Assembly: GCF_004005475.1 (NCBI RefSeq)
Contig: NZ_RZTZ01000001.1
Location: 496,001 to 560,000 of the forward strand
Direction: 5' to 3'
Length of the DNA: 64,000 nucleotides
From: Niallia taxi
Lineage (GTDB): Bacteria; Bacillota; Bacilli; Bacillales; Cytobacillaceae
Shown here: one piece after another, positions 51,611 through 61,341 of the stretch
How the letters are laid out: every line of letters starts with the position of its first letter
Numbering within the stretch: the stretch's first letter is position 1
Made by a program: the position numbers and the translations under genes
Notes under the pieces: generated by a model
Told to the model about the DNA's origin: nothing
Database searches by the model: none
Seen by the model: only the letters and a program-made list of their open reading frames with translations

Positions 51611-52942
51611 TTATTTTGACATTTTAGCTTGTTCGTTCGCTTCATCTAACAGCTTTTGCATTTTAGGCTGGATCTCTTTCAAGTATTCCTCTGCTGTCTT
51701 TTTGCCTTGAACAACTGGAGTAATATTTGTCCAGAACTCATCTAACCATTGAGAGTTATAAGTTGCAAATGTTGGATAAGGCACACCGTAATCTTGGACA
51801 ATATCAAGGAACTCTTGTTTATTGCTAGGCACTGACTCTGTATCAGAAGCCCATTCCTCAGCCATATCTACAAGGTTAGGAATTTGAACCTGTGCATCAA
51901 GCAATGTTTGCTGTGCTTCTTCATCAGCTGATAAGTAGATTGCAAGCTCTGTTGCCAATTCAGGATATTGAGTCATTTCAGAAACAACAAGTCCTAATGA
52001 ACCAACATAAGCGACTGATTTTCCAGCATCGCCTGATGGCCATGGCATTAAGTCATATTCAAAGTCAAGCTTTGCGTATGTGCTCATATCCCAAGGACCT
52101 ACTGGGAAGAAAGCAAGCTCACCATTCATCCATCTTTGGTAAGTATCTAGCGTTTCTGCTTGAGATGCGTTTGGTGTTGTATTATATTTGTTCGACAGGT
52201 CTGAGAAAAATTGTAGAGACTTTGCAAATTCAGGTGTATCTACAGTAACTTTATCGCCTGCTTCGTTTAAGAAGGAAGCTCCATTACTGTATGCAAATGA
52301 CTGCAATGACCATGTTGCGTTAAACCCACTCGCCCACTGATCAACTTCTCCGTCACCGTCTGTATCTTGAGTTAAGTCTTGACTCACTTTCAGGAATTCA
52401 TCCCATGTATACGCTTTATCTTTATCTGGAATTGGAATGCCTGCTTTTTCGAACATATCTTTGTTATATCCTAAAGCGAAAGGACCAACATCCTTCGGTA
52501 ATCCGTAAAGTGCCCCTTTACCTGATGTTTCACCATCATAGCGGTAGATGTCGACACCAAACTGCCATAAGCTGTTTAAATCAAAATCTGCTTTTTCTAC
52601 ATCCTCGGTAATGTCTCTGATAATTCCATTATCTACATAGTTTGCAATGCTTCCTGAATCAAGATAGAATACATCAGGCACATTGCCGCCAGATACAGCT
52701 GCAGATAGCTTAGTAGAGTATTGGTCAGCATCTGTATTGATGATTTTTACTTTCACACCTTCATGCTGCTCTTCAAATTTTTTGATTGCTGCAGTATAAG
52801 CCGTTTTTTCATCTTCGCCGCCTCTAAACATAAAAGTGATTTCTTTCTCATCGCTATTCCCGCTGCTTTTGCTTGAACATGCACCTAATAAAACCATACT
52901 TGCAACTAACAAAATAGACAGCAATAAATTTAGTTTCTTCAT
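51611..52942 (-). CDS. Sugar ABC transporter substrate-binding lipoprotein
   Basis: A 443-residue family-1 extracellular solute-binding protein. Signal peptide with lipobox VLLGACSS (lipid-anchored Cys22), then EITFMFRGGEDEKTAYTAAIKKFEEQHEGVKVKI, PDVFYLDSGSIANYVDNGII, and the Trp-rich C-terminal lobe. It is first in the operon and defines the imported sugar, inferred to be arabino-oligosaccharide from the two GH43 enzymes. ATG behind GGGGAGAG. The promoter lies about 415 nt upstream. Confidence 0.93.
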   Translation of the reverse strand: MKKLNLLLSILLVASMVLLGACSSKSSGNSDEKEITFMFRGGEDEKTAYTAAIKKFEEQHEGVKVKIINTDADQYSTKLSAAVSGGNVPDVFYLDSGSIANYVDNGIIRDITEDVEKADFDLNSLWQFGVDIYRYDGETSGKGALYGLPKDVGPFALGYNKDMFEKAGIPIPDKDKAYTWDEFLKVSQDLTQDTDGDGEVDQWASGFNATWSLQSFAYSNGASFLNEAGDKVTVDTPEFAKSLQFFSDLSNKYNTTPNASQAETLDTYQRWMNGELAFFPVGPWDMSTYAKLDFEYDLMPWPSGDAGKSVAYVGSLGLVVSEMTQYPELATELAIYLSADEEAQQTLLDAQVQIPNLVDMAEEWASDTESVPSNKQEFLDIVQDYGVPYPTFATYNSQWLDEFWTNITPVVQGKKTAEEYLKEIQPKMQKLLDEANEQAKMSK

Positions 52943-53799
52943 AATCAGTACTCTCCCCTAATTATTTTTTTGTACTGCCATGTATAAACGTGAATTCCCC
53001 TGCATAATCCCAAAGCCTTAAAAATAATTGCTTTTATACCTTTTAAAAGGTTTTTATAAATGAAAAGAAAGTAACGGAAGACTGTGTTAAATTTTCTTCC
53101 TTAACACAAAAACATTTTTCATGCCGTTTATTATCGATTTGTTGTTCATATAGCAGTAAGCGTGCATCCGACAAACAGTACCGACAAGGCACAAGAAATG
53201 CTTTGCGTTAAAGAGGGGCGGAACATTTTTTTAATCACTATATTGCCCTTCTCATTCTGCTTATGTATCTGATATCAACTATATAAAAACGTCATCGATA
53301 AAATATTTGCTCTATTAAACTTTTATCAGAGCCCCCTTTTATAAGAAAATACCTTACATATTATTTATACAATAAGCTGAAAACGCTGTCAATAACTATA
53401 ATATAAATTTAACATTAATTTTTTATAACTTAGTTAACAAAAACATTAACTATTAATCATTAGTTCTTTTTATAAATACCATTTATTTATATTTCAGTTA
53501 ACTTAGACATCATCAAACCAACTTAATTAATTAAATTATTAAAGTCAAGGACTTATTTAGCTGTTTGCACTATTTTTTCATAACGAAAAAGAAAAGGAAG
53601 AAGGCTTTGGTTTTTACTGTGGTTTTTTGTCTTTTTACGTTGAATTTTCGGGAAAAATAGAAGGCAGCTGTTTACGGTTATTTCAGTTGGTAAAAAGCAG
53701 CCGTTTTAATAGAATTTTTTTTAAAAGGAGATTTATTTTTCCGCTTTAGATACAAATAGGAAAAGACAAGACAGAGTCCCCCTGCGACAGAAAGAAAAA
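52943..53799. other. Long AT-rich intergenic region with the arabinan operon leader
   Basis: About 850 nt without a convincing gene. It contains the promoter and cre of the arabinan operon at 53364-53392, and so an untranslated leader of about 415 nt. The leader carries a short palindrome (accttttaaaaggt, 53038-53051) and a repeated TTGTCGG pair near 53160-53190 (minus strand). From about 53400 to 53800 I see only AT-rich sequence. Confidence 0.6.
53364..53392 (-). promoter_or_regulatory. Sigma-A promoter of the arabinan operon overlapping a cre site
   Basis: On the minus strand TTGACA (53387-53392), 17 nt, TATAAA (53364-53369). The cre TGAAAACGCTGTCA (53378-53391) matches TGWNANCGNTNWCA at every position and covers the -35 box, so CcpA would block polymerase. 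Confidence 0.85.
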
Positions 53800-53838
53800 A
53801 AAGCCGGCAAACTTAATAGTGATAAGTTTGTCGGCTTT
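53800..53838 (-). terminator. Terminator of swrC
   Basis: The 16-bp stem aaagccggcaaactta/taagtttgtcggcttt is followed on the minus strand by a long T run. Confidence 0.85.
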
Positions 53839-53878
53839 ACTATAGAGGGCGGCTTATAATGCTGCCTCTTCTTATTTA

Positions 53879-56800
53879 TTAGTTATCTTTAATCTCTTTA
53901 CGGTTTTTCTTAAACATTTTAGAGAGAATCTCGTAAACGATTGGAACAATAAGTAATGTTAACAATGTTGAGCTTGTTAAACCGCCAATTACGGTAATTC
54001 CAAGTCCTTTCGAGATAATTCCGCTACCGCCATTCCCCACTGCAAGTGGAATCAATGCGCCGATTGTAGCAATGGCCGTCATCAGGATTGGACGAAGACG
54101 TGTTGCTCCGGCTTCAAGAATGGCATCACGCAAGTTCATACCGTCTCTTTCCATATGAATGATACGGTCTACTAATACAATGGCGTTTGTTACGACAATA
54201 CCAATTAACATCAGCATACCCATCATTACGGAAACAGAGATCGTTTCACCAGCGATTAGCAGTCCTACAAACGAGCCAATTACTGCAAATGGCAACGAGA
54301 ATAGAATAGCAAACGGTGCTGCCCCTTCACTGAAAGTTACAACAAGAATGAAGTATACAATCGCAATTGCAGCAATCATAGCAACTCCAAGCTGTGTGAA
54401 CGTTTCAGACATATCAGCAGATACACCCGCTACGTCTTGCGTTACGCCGCTAGGCAAATCAATATCGTTAATCTTGTCATCTACTTTAGATGTTACTTTT
54501 GAAATATCATCTGTTGTGATAGTTCCTGAAACTGTCGCGTAGAATTCACCTTTGCTTCGATCAAGTGTATTAAGAGTAGTACCTTCCTCTACATCCACAA
54601 GATCCTTAAGCTTCATATTTGACCCAGTAGCTGTTGCTACTTCCGTATCAAGCAATTCATTCATTGTTTTTGGAACAGATTTCTCTTCCTGTTTCACAAT
54701 AACATCAAGCTCTTTACCGTCTTTTTCAACAGTAGTCAGAACCTCATCAGAGCCTTGGTTGCTTAATGCCATTACAATTTGACCTGTAGTCAATCCGTAC
54801 TGTAATAGATTTTCCTGGTCAACCTTCAGGATATGCTCTACATATGCTTCTTCTGCACTTGAAGATACATCTTTAAGCCCATCTGCATCTTTCATTACAT
54901 CTTCAGCTTTTTTAACTGTTTCATTTAATTTATCTAAGTCTTCGCTATAGAAAGTATAGCTGATTTCATTTGTAGATCCTGACATGGAAGTGAAGTTTTG
55001 GCTCTTCCATTCGCCAGATTGACCAATATCTGCAATATACGTTTCAATATCTTCTTTAACTTCAGAGAAATTCTTCATGTCTGGATCAAAGATCAAGTAC
55101 ATGAGTCCGCCGCCAGCGCCACCGCCCATCATCGCAGCCGTCATGTCTGCATTGCTGCTATCTGTAATAGATGTTTGGACAGTATCAATGTCATCGCGCT
55201 TCAGCATTTCATCCTCGACAACTTGGATGTTATCTGAAGTTTGCTTTTCTGTTTCACCAGCTTCTGGTGTATAAGTTAAATACATAACTTTATCTTCTTC
55301 GCTTCCCATAAAGCTGAAGCCGATTAATGGAGTCAACGCCAAGCTTCCTGCTAGAAGCACAATTGCGATAGCAGAAGTAATAATTTTATGGTTTAATGCT
55401 TTTTCTAGTATTCCTCTATACCATAATGCCAGCTTTCCAACTTCTTTATGACCGCTTTCTGACTTCTCACTGTATAATTTTTTCTTAAATAAGAAGTGTG
55501 AAAGTGCTGGTACAATTGTAATAGCGACAATCAGAGATGCACCAAGAGCAAATGTCATCGTCAATGCGAATGGCATAAATAATTCTCCAACCATACCGCC
55601 GACGAAGATTAACGGAGCAAACACAGCAACAGTTACTAATGTAGACGATAGAATCGGCTTGAACATTTCAATTGTTGCCTCGCGGACTAACGCACGCCCT
55701 GTTAGCTTCTCTTCTTTAGAGTGCAGTCGTCTGTATATATTTTCTACTACAACGATGGAGTCATCGATTACACGGCCGATGGCTACAGTTATTGCTCCAA
55801 GCGTCATAATATTCAATGTGATATCCATCCACTTCAGAAGCAGGAATGCCATGAAAATGGAAACTGGAATGGACACTATTGAAATGATTGTAGATTTAAT
55901 ATCACGCAGGAACAGCAGAATAATAAGTACTGCGATCGCACCACCGAACACTGCTTTTTCAATCATTGTGTGGACAGAATCTTCAATTGGCTGTCCTTGG
56001 TCAAGTGTTACGTCAATAACTAAACCGTCAATTTTATCCTTTTCATCGTCAGCAAGATCTTTAACAGCATTTACTACATCAACTGTATTCGCTTGCTGGC
56101 CTTTAACAATCTGAATGGCAATAGCATTTTTCCCATTTGTACGCGAAATCGATTCTTCCTTACCGACAGCCTTAATTGATGCAATGTCGCTAAGTTTTAC
56201 AAATGGTGAAGGATTGTCAGCTGTCGGTGTTACCGGAATCAGCATATCCTTTAATTGATTTATTGAAGTAAGCTTTCCGTCAACAGAAACAGCCTCTTCG
56301 CCTTCATTAAATTCATAAAGACCTAAAGATGTTGCCATATCACTTGCTTGAATAACTTGCTTAACAGAATCCTCTGTAAGATTCAGCTCAGCCATTTTCT
56401 CTTTATTATAGGAGAAGTCCACTTCTTCTACATGTTGGCCTGAAATGGTTGCAGATGCTACCCCATCAAGTTTTTCAATATCAGGAACAATAACGTCCTC
56501 TACTGTTGAAGTTAAATCAACAATATCTTGTTCTGTACTGCTTATGGACAATGCAACAACTGGCATCATGTTCATACTGATCGCAGATACAGTCGGAGCA
56601 TCCACATCCTCTGGAAGTGTTACATTATCTAATGCAGATTCGAGTTGTCTCTTCTTTTCATCCATGTCAATGCCATACTCGTATTCCACTTGTATACTTG
56701 AAACACTGGAGCTTGAATTAGAATAGACGTTTTTCACATCCTCGAGCCCTTCCACTGCCTGCTCAATCGGCATGGACACATCATTCATTACTTGCTCAGG

Positions 56801-56968
56801 AGTTGCTCCTGGATAAACACCCGTTACCATTAAGTATGGAATGGATATATCCGGAATCGTCTCCGTTTTCATTTGTGTACCGGAATAAATTCCTGAAGCT
56901 GTGATAATAATGGTCAATAACCATACCGCTAGCTTATTCTTCAGTACGAAATTAACTATCCCTTTCAC
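53879..56968 (-). CDS. swrC: RND efflux transporter (SwrC/YerP type)
   Basis: 1029 residues of the AcrB/HAE family: N-terminal helix (KLAVWLLTIIITASGIYSG), porter domain, the helices 2-6 block with GAITVAIGRVIDDSIVVVENIYRRLH (proton-relay acidic pair), a second porter region, and the last six helices (MMGMLMLIGIVVTNAIVLVDRI). B. subtilis SwrC/YerP exports surfactin and similar amphiphiles and is one of few Gram-positive RND pumps. The start is GTG at 56968. It is divergent from a TetR regulator as in B. subtilis. There is no membrane-fusion partner nearby. Confidence 0.92.
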   Translation of the reverse strand: MKGIVNFVLKNKLAVWLLTIIITASGIYSGTQMKTETIPDISIPYLMVTGVYPGATPEQVMNDVSMPIEQAVEGLEDVKNVYSNSSSSVSSIQVEYEYGIDMDEKKRQLESALDNVTLPEDVDAPTVSAISMNMMPVVALSISSTEQDIVDLTSTVEDVIVPDIEKLDGVASATISGQHVEEVDFSYNKEKMAELNLTEDSVKQVIQASDMATSLGLYEFNEGEEAVSVDGKLTSINQLKDMLIPVTPTADNPSPFVKLSDIASIKAVGKEESISRTNGKNAIAIQIVKGQQANTVDVVNAVKDLADDEKDKIDGLVIDVTLDQGQPIEDSVHTMIEKAVFGGAIAVLIILLFLRDIKSTIISIVSIPVSIFMAFLLLKWMDITLNIMTLGAITVAIGRVIDDSIVVVENIYRRLHSKEEKLTGRALVREATIEMFKPILSSTLVTVAVFAPLIFVGGMVGELFMPFALTMTFALGASLIVAITIVPALSHFLFKKKLYSEKSESGHKEVGKLALWYRGILEKALNHKIITSAIAIVLLAGSLALTPLIGFSFMGSEEDKVMYLTYTPEAGETEKQTSDNIQVVEDEMLKRDDIDTVQTSITDSSNADMTAAMMGGGAGGGLMYLIFDPDMKNFSEVKEDIETYIADIGQSGEWKSQNFTSMSGSTNEISYTFYSEDLDKLNETVKKAEDVMKDADGLKDVSSSAEEAYVEHILKVDQENLLQYGLTTGQIVMALSNQGSDEVLTTVEKDGKELDVIVKQEEKSVPKTMNELLDTEVATATGSNMKLKDLVDVEEGTTLNTLDRSKGEFYATVSGTITTDDISKVTSKVDDKINDIDLPSGVTQDVAGVSADMSETFTQLGVAMIAAIAIVYFILVVTFSEGAAPFAILFSLPFAVIGSFVGLLIAGETISVSVMMGMLMLIGIVVTNAIVLVDRIIHMERDGMNLRDAILEAGATRLRPILMTAIATIGALIPLAVGNGGSGIISKGLGITVIGGLTSSTLLTLLIVPIVYEILSKMFKKNRKEIKDN

Positions 56969-57009
56969 TTTTGCACCTACCCTTTATTGACTTTGTCGAA
57001 CTAATTACT

Positions 57010-57039
57010 TATAATACTGACTAGCCAGTCATTTGTCAA
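57010..57039. promoter_or_regulatory. Overlapping divergent promoters and TetR operator for swrC/yerO
   Basis: swrC (minus): TTGACA 57034-57039, 17 nt, TATTAT 57011-57016. yerO (plus): TTGACT 56987-56992, 17 nt, TATAAT 57010-57015. The two -10 boxes overlap on opposite strands. The palindrome TGACTAGCCAGTCA (57018-57031) lies in the swrC spacer and just past the yerO -10, so one bound repressor could shut both. Confidence 0.8.
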
Positions 57040-57069
57040 ATCATTTATAGCTAGGAGCTAAAAAAGACA

Positions 57070-57909
57070 ATGTTAAAAAAACAACTAATTATGGACACTG
57101 CTTTAGAATTATTTGCCAAACAAGGTATTGCCTCAACCTCTGTTCAGCAAATTACGGAAAGCTGCGGAATATCAAAAGGGGCATTTTATCTTTCATTTAA
57201 ATCAAAGGAGGAGTTGGTTCTCGAGCTTATTGACAATGCAATGAAACAGCTTGTATCTGACCTTGACTACCAAGTCAAACACACGCAAGTTAATGAGGAT
57301 TCCTTGTATATGTTCTATGAATCTGTATTTTCTTCTTTTAAAAAACACTCTGACCAGGGAAAAATTTTCATGAATGACCATCATCTGTCTGTCAGCCCTG
57401 AGCTTATTAATAAGATACAATATTACGATAAGCTGATTAATAGCACCATTCTGCTTTTGATTGAAAAAGTGTACGGCAATTCTATTGACCATTTAAAATA
57501 TGATTTGCTGTATTGTATAAAAGGCTTTCTGAAGACTTATTCTGAGTTATTTGTTTTTACAAAAATCCCGCTGGATGTCAGCCTTCTTTCAAAATCACTA
57601 GCAGAAAAAACAAACCTGCTTGCCATGCATGAAACAATCCCTTTTATAACAGAGGAGCTTTCCTATCTCATTGATTCTCCTGTAGAGAGCCCTGTAGACA
57701 TAGACACCATTACAACCCTCTTAAGCTCACATGCTGAGGCAGCTGATGGAGATTATATCAAGGAGTCTTTAAATCTGTTAAAGGAACAAGCAAGTAATCA
57801 AACGATGAGTGCTGCCATCATAAACGGGCTCATTGAGAACATTCGCCACATCCCTAATGGAAAATGGCTCGCATATCTTTTGCGTCAATACTTTCAGCTT
57901 GAATCCTAA
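57070..57909 (+). CDS. yerO: TetR/AcrR family regulator of the RND pump
   Basis: 279 residues. The N-terminal HTH (QLIMDTALELFAKQGIASTSVQQITESCGISKGAFYLSFKSKEELVLELI, about residues 4-52) is followed by an all-helical ligand domain of about 220 residues, long for the family but like B. subtilis YerO. It is divergent from swrC with 101 nt between the starts and a 14-bp palindrome at 57018-57031, so it is inferred to repress the pump and itself. ATG at 57070; the ribosome site (AGGAGC) is somewhat distant. Confidence 0.87.
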   Translation: MLKKQLIMDTALELFAKQGIASTSVQQITESCGISKGAFYLSFKSKEELVLELIDNAMKQLVSDLDYQVKHTQVNEDSLYMFYESVFSSFKKHSDQGKIFMNDHHLSVSPELINKIQYYDKLINSTILLLIEKVYGNSIDHLKYDLLYCIKGFLKTYSELFVFTKIPLDVSLLSKSLAEKTNLLAMHETIPFITEELSYLIDSPVESPVDIDTITTLLSSHAEAADGDYIKESLNLLKEQASNQTMSAAIINGLIENIRHIPNGKWLAYLLRQYFQLES

Positions 57910-57910
57910 A

Positions 57911-57963
57911 AAGAAAACAAGTGGCGGGTTAGACTTGAAGTCATACCAGCCACTTGTTTTCTT
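57911..57963. terminator. Bidirectional terminator between yerO and the NtrC-family gene
   Basis: The 15-bp stem aagaaaacaagtggc/gccacttgttttctt with a 23-nt loop lies between two convergent stop codons. Confidence 0.8.
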
Positions 57964-57965
57964 TT

Positions 57966-59639
57966 TCAGCTTAGTCCGTATTCTTTTAGTTTATTATATA
58001 GTGTCCCTCGTGATATTCCTAACAGATTTGCTGCAGCACTTTTATTTCCATATGTTTTCCGTAAAGCTTCTTCTATTTCTTGCGCTTCATCCATTTTGGA
58101 AATGGAGCTTGAAGAAGACATAACAGTTTCATCCGTATTGTTGCGGATAAGAGTTTCTGGCAAATGCTCTAAGCCGATACGATCCGTATCATGCAAGACA
58201 ATAACTCTCTCCACTATACTGCGCAGCTCTCTTACATTCCCCGGCCAGTCGTAGTTGCTGAAAAAAGCCATTACTTCTTCCCCAATGGAAGGAGGAGCTT
58301 TTTTATACTTTGCGCTAAATTCGTCGATAGACCTTTCTACAAGTGCAGAAATATCTTCTTTTCTCGTCCTTAACGGCGGAATATAAATATGAATGACAGA
58401 CAGTTTATAGAAAAGCTTTTCATTTAGCTCTCCATCCTTCAAAAGATTTTCGACTGAACTGGAGGCAGATACAATAATCCTTGTTGGAGAAGTGATTGGC
58501 TCCATTCCTCCTACACGGTAAAAGGAATTTTCCACTAAATAGGTGAGCAGCTTTTCCTGTATGAACAAAGGCATTTTGTCGATATTTTCGATAAAAATAG
58601 TACCGTTTAAAGCCTGTTCAATTTTACCTGTAATGATGTTTTGCTTATCTTCTGTAAACGATGCCTTTTCAATGCCAAAAAGCTCTATCTCCAACAACGC
58701 CGGCGGAATAATCGAACAATTAATATTAACAAAAGGGCCTGTTGCTTTCGAACCACCATAATGGATAGCTTGTGCAAGCATTTCCTTTCCCGAACCAGTC
58801 TCCCCTGTAATGAGGACAGGTATATCTGCATGTGCCATTTTTTGAGCTATAGTAAGTGATTCTTGAAACTTAGGGCTGCTGCTGTCAAAGGATAAAAATG
58901 GATTTATCTTTTGAACAAGCAGTGTCGATGCAGAATCAAGTTCTTCGTTAAGCCGGATCATTTTGGTAATATCATGCTCTGAAGCGATACCGCCAATTAT
59001 CCTATTATCAAGAATGACAGGTGTTGCGTTGATTAACACATGCGTGTCCGCATTCGGTCTGTGATATTGGCCTCTAACCGGATACCCCTCGTTAAGGATA
59101 TGTTGCAGGACAATCGATTCATCACGGAAATGAGTGCTGATTTTTTCACCGATAATATCTGCTTTTTTTATTTTATATGTTTCCTCTGCTGTTGTGTTCC
59201 AGCAGACGACAATTCCTTCCTCATTAACAGCTGTCACAGAATCGTTTATTGTTTCAGCCAATGTTTGAAAATAAGCTGTGGTTTGTCTATTTTCTGCTTT
59301 GAGCATATTTATCCATGCGGCTTCTGTCATAATCCCAACTGGAGCATCGCCCTCAAGCCAGAGGACAGGACGGCGCCAATCAGCGGAATACGGCATATCG
59401 CCTGCCGATGCAGGCGCAGAAGGTAGCCAGGAAAGCTTATGCAGCCAATCAGAAATGCTGGCAGATTCTGCTCCTAACGCAATTATTTCATATTCATAAT
59501 TGCCGATTATAAAGTATGTTCCGCCTGTCACAACGACAAAATTATACTCACGAAGTTTTGATTTTATCTCAGCTATTGACGTCTGTTTGTCTACAACCGC
59601 AAAGGAGCGGTCAAGCTGTATTTGTGCATGTTCGAACAT
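57966..59639 (-). CDS. NtrC-family regulator lacking the sigma-54 contact motif
   Basis: 557 residues. Order: an N-terminal region with CBS-like pattern (1-115), a PAS domain (about 118-230), an AAA+ domain (250-480) and a Fis-type HTH (515-557: AANLLGISRGTLYNKLKEYG). Walker A is normal (GETGSGKE, 279-286). The GAFTGA loop is replaced by ASFTED (326-331), and the Walker B segment reads TIFIENID (347-354) where the family has LFLDEI. The R-finger region FYRVGG is kept. It lies downstream of the put genes on the same strand, so it may regulate proline catabolism, perhaps without sigma-54. ATG behind AAAGGG. Confidence 0.85.
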   Translation of the reverse strand: MFEHAQIQLDRSFAVVDKQTSIAEIKSKLREYNFVVVTGGTYFIIGNYEYEIIALGAESASISDWLHKLSWLPSAPASAGDMPYSADWRRPVLWLEGDAPVGIMTEAAWINMLKAENRQTTAYFQTLAETINDSVTAVNEEGIVVCWNTTAEETYKIKKADIIGEKISTHFRDESIVLQHILNEGYPVRGQYHRPNADTHVLINATPVILDNRIIGGIASEHDITKMIRLNEELDSASTLLVQKINPFLSFDSSSPKFQESLTIAQKMAHADIPVLITGETGSGKEMLAQAIHYGGSKATGPFVNINCSIIPPALLEIELFGIEKASFTEDKQNIITGKIEQALNGTIFIENIDKMPLFIQEKLLTYLVENSFYRVGGMEPITSPTRIIVSASSSVENLLKDGELNEKLFYKLSVIHIYIPPLRTRKEDISALVERSIDEFSAKYKKAPPSIGEEVMAFFSNYDWPGNVRELRSIVERVIVLHDTDRIGLEHLPETLIRNNTDETVMSSSSSISKMDEAQEIEEALRKTYGNKSAAANLLGISRGTLYNKLKEYGLS

Positions 59640-59731
59640 ACTATTACCCTTTCACGCTTTTTTACTAACTTTACCATACTCTCAAACCACATTGCTACTG
59701 GTAGATTTAAAGAAAGCGGATTGTATAGAAA

Positions 59732-59762
59732 AAAGCTGACCGAAAATCAAGGCATCAGCTTT
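59732..59762 (-). terminator. Terminator of putP
   Basis: The stem aaagctga/tcagcttt is followed on the minus strand by six T residues. Confidence 0.7.
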
Positions 59763-59776
59763 CTCTAAATTAATTA

Positions 59777-61246
59777 CTATACAGATTGCTTGTATTCGTC
59801 GAAGCTCTCTAATTGCTTTGCGTTCGGAGCTTCCGTTACCAAGCTTACAATCCAGATGGCAGCTAGACCTACAATAAATCCAGGGATAATTTCATAAAGA
59901 TTATTTTTCAGTACATCAATACTAGCCCAAATGATTACCGTAACTGCTCCGCCAACTATGCCAGCAATTGCTCCCCATCTGTTCATTCTCTTCCAGCACA
60001 AACTCAAGAGAATAACAGGACCAAAGGAAGCTCCAAAGCCTGCCCATGCATAACCTACAAGAGAAAGAATAGAGCCATTCTTGTTAAAGGCAAGGAGTAC
60101 AGCAATTACAGAGACAATTAGCACCGCAAGTCTACTGATTGTCAAAAGCTCCTTTTCACTTGCCGTTCGTCTGAAAAATGTCTTATAAACATCCTCTGTT
60201 AAAGAGCTAGCTGTTACTAATAATTGAGATGAAATGGTGCTCATAACGGCAGCAAGAATGGCAGCAAGCAGGAAGCCAGTAATAAGCGGATGAAACAATA
60301 TCTCACTTAACTTGATAAAGATTGTTTCTGCATCCTTTATCTCCAAGCCTTGCTGCGTATAATAGGCAAGGCCGATAAATCCAGTAAACATCGCCCCAAC
60401 AACAGAAAAGATCATCCAGCCCATCCCGATTCTTCTTGCCTTTTTTATCTCTTTCACAGATGAAATTGCCATAAAACGGACGATAATATGCGGCTGGCCA
60501 ACATATCCAAGCCCCCATGCAAGCAAAGAAATAATGCCGACAACAGTTGTTCCTTTGAAAATATCAAACAGCTTCGGATTAATTTCTTTAATTGTGTCAA
60601 AGCCTGAACCTAAACCGCCAATCTCCATAATCGTCACAATTGGAACAAGAATAAGGGCCACAACCATAATCAAGCCTTGCACAAAATCTGTCCAGCTTAC
60701 TGCCAAAAATCCGCCAAATAACGTATAGGCAATAACAACCGCTGCAACAATCCAAAGCCCTGCCTGATAATGCATACCGAATGTTGTTTCAAATAACACC
60801 CCGCCTGACACCATTCCAGATGAAACATAAAACGTAAAAAAGATGATAATAACTAGTCCTGATGTCAGTCGCAATATGTTTGATTTATCTTCAAACCTGT
60901 TTTCCAAAAAAGCCGGAATGGTCATCGAGTTATTAGCCACTTCTGTATATGCCCGTAAGCGTGGTGCTACATAAAGCCAATTTAAATATGCTCCTATCGT
61001 TAAACCTATCGCAATCCAAGAGGCACTTATCCCTTGGGTGTACATTGCTCCAGGAAGCCCCATAAGCAGCCAGCCGCTCATGTCAGCTGCACCTGCACTC
61101 AATGCGGTAACAGCAGGTCCAAGCGACCTTCCGCCAATCATATAGTCTGATAGATTTGATGTGCGTTTATAAGCAAAATAGCCAATTATAAGCATTCCAG
61201 CCATGTAAATTGCAATCGAAATCAAAATTTGAGTATTCAATCCCAT
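59777..61246 (-). CDS. putP: Sodium/proline symporter
   Basis: A 489-residue SSF-family symporter with 13 membrane helices. It shows the PutP core: DYMIGGRSLGPAVTALSAGAADMSGWLLMGLPGAMY (Na+ and proline contacts in TM1/TM2), LAWGLGYVGQPHIIVRFMAI, and SSQLLVTASSLTEDVYKTFFRR. ATG at 61246; its GGGGG ribosome site is unusually close, and a TTG three codons on is possible. It is downstream of putC with a 180-nt gap carrying two hairpins. It imports proline for PutB/PutC. Confidence 0.92.
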   Translation of the reverse strand: MGLNTQILISIAIYMAGMLIIGYFAYKRTSNLSDYMIGGRSLGPAVTALSAGAADMSGWLLMGLPGAMYTQGISASWIAIGLTIGAYLNWLYVAPRLRAYTEVANNSMTIPAFLENRFEDKSNILRLTSGLVIIIFFTFYVSSGMVSGGVLFETTFGMHYQAGLWIVAAVVIAYTLFGGFLAVSWTDFVQGLIMVVALILVPIVTIMEIGGLGSGFDTIKEINPKLFDIFKGTTVVGIISLLAWGLGYVGQPHIIVRFMAISSVKEIKKARRIGMGWMIFSVVGAMFTGFIGLAYYTQQGLEIKDAETIFIKLSEILFHPLITGFLLAAILAAVMSTISSQLLVTASSLTEDVYKTFFRRTASEKELLTISRLAVLIVSVIAVLLAFNKNGSILSLVGYAWAGFGASFGPVILLSLCWKRMNRWGAIAGIVGGAVTVIIWASIDVLKNNLYEIIPGFIVGLAAIWIVSLVTEAPNAKQLESFDEYKQSV

Positions 61247-61341
61247 CCCCCGTTCTCTTTTCTAAGACCTTTTATCTCCGTCTGATTCTTTTTTGATTTT
61301 CGAATATTCATTCTTTTGTAGGTAAAAAACCAGAAAAACCC

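Noticed and set aside
52943-53360. AraR-type operator before the arabinan operon
   Set aside because: No ATTTGTACGTACAAAT-like palindrome found; only a cre site is convincing.
61247-61330. Search for a sigma-54 promoter (TGGCAC-N5-TTGCA) before putP because of the NtrC-family gene
   Set aside because: No match in this gap or in the gap at 62997-63049; the region before putB is outside the window.
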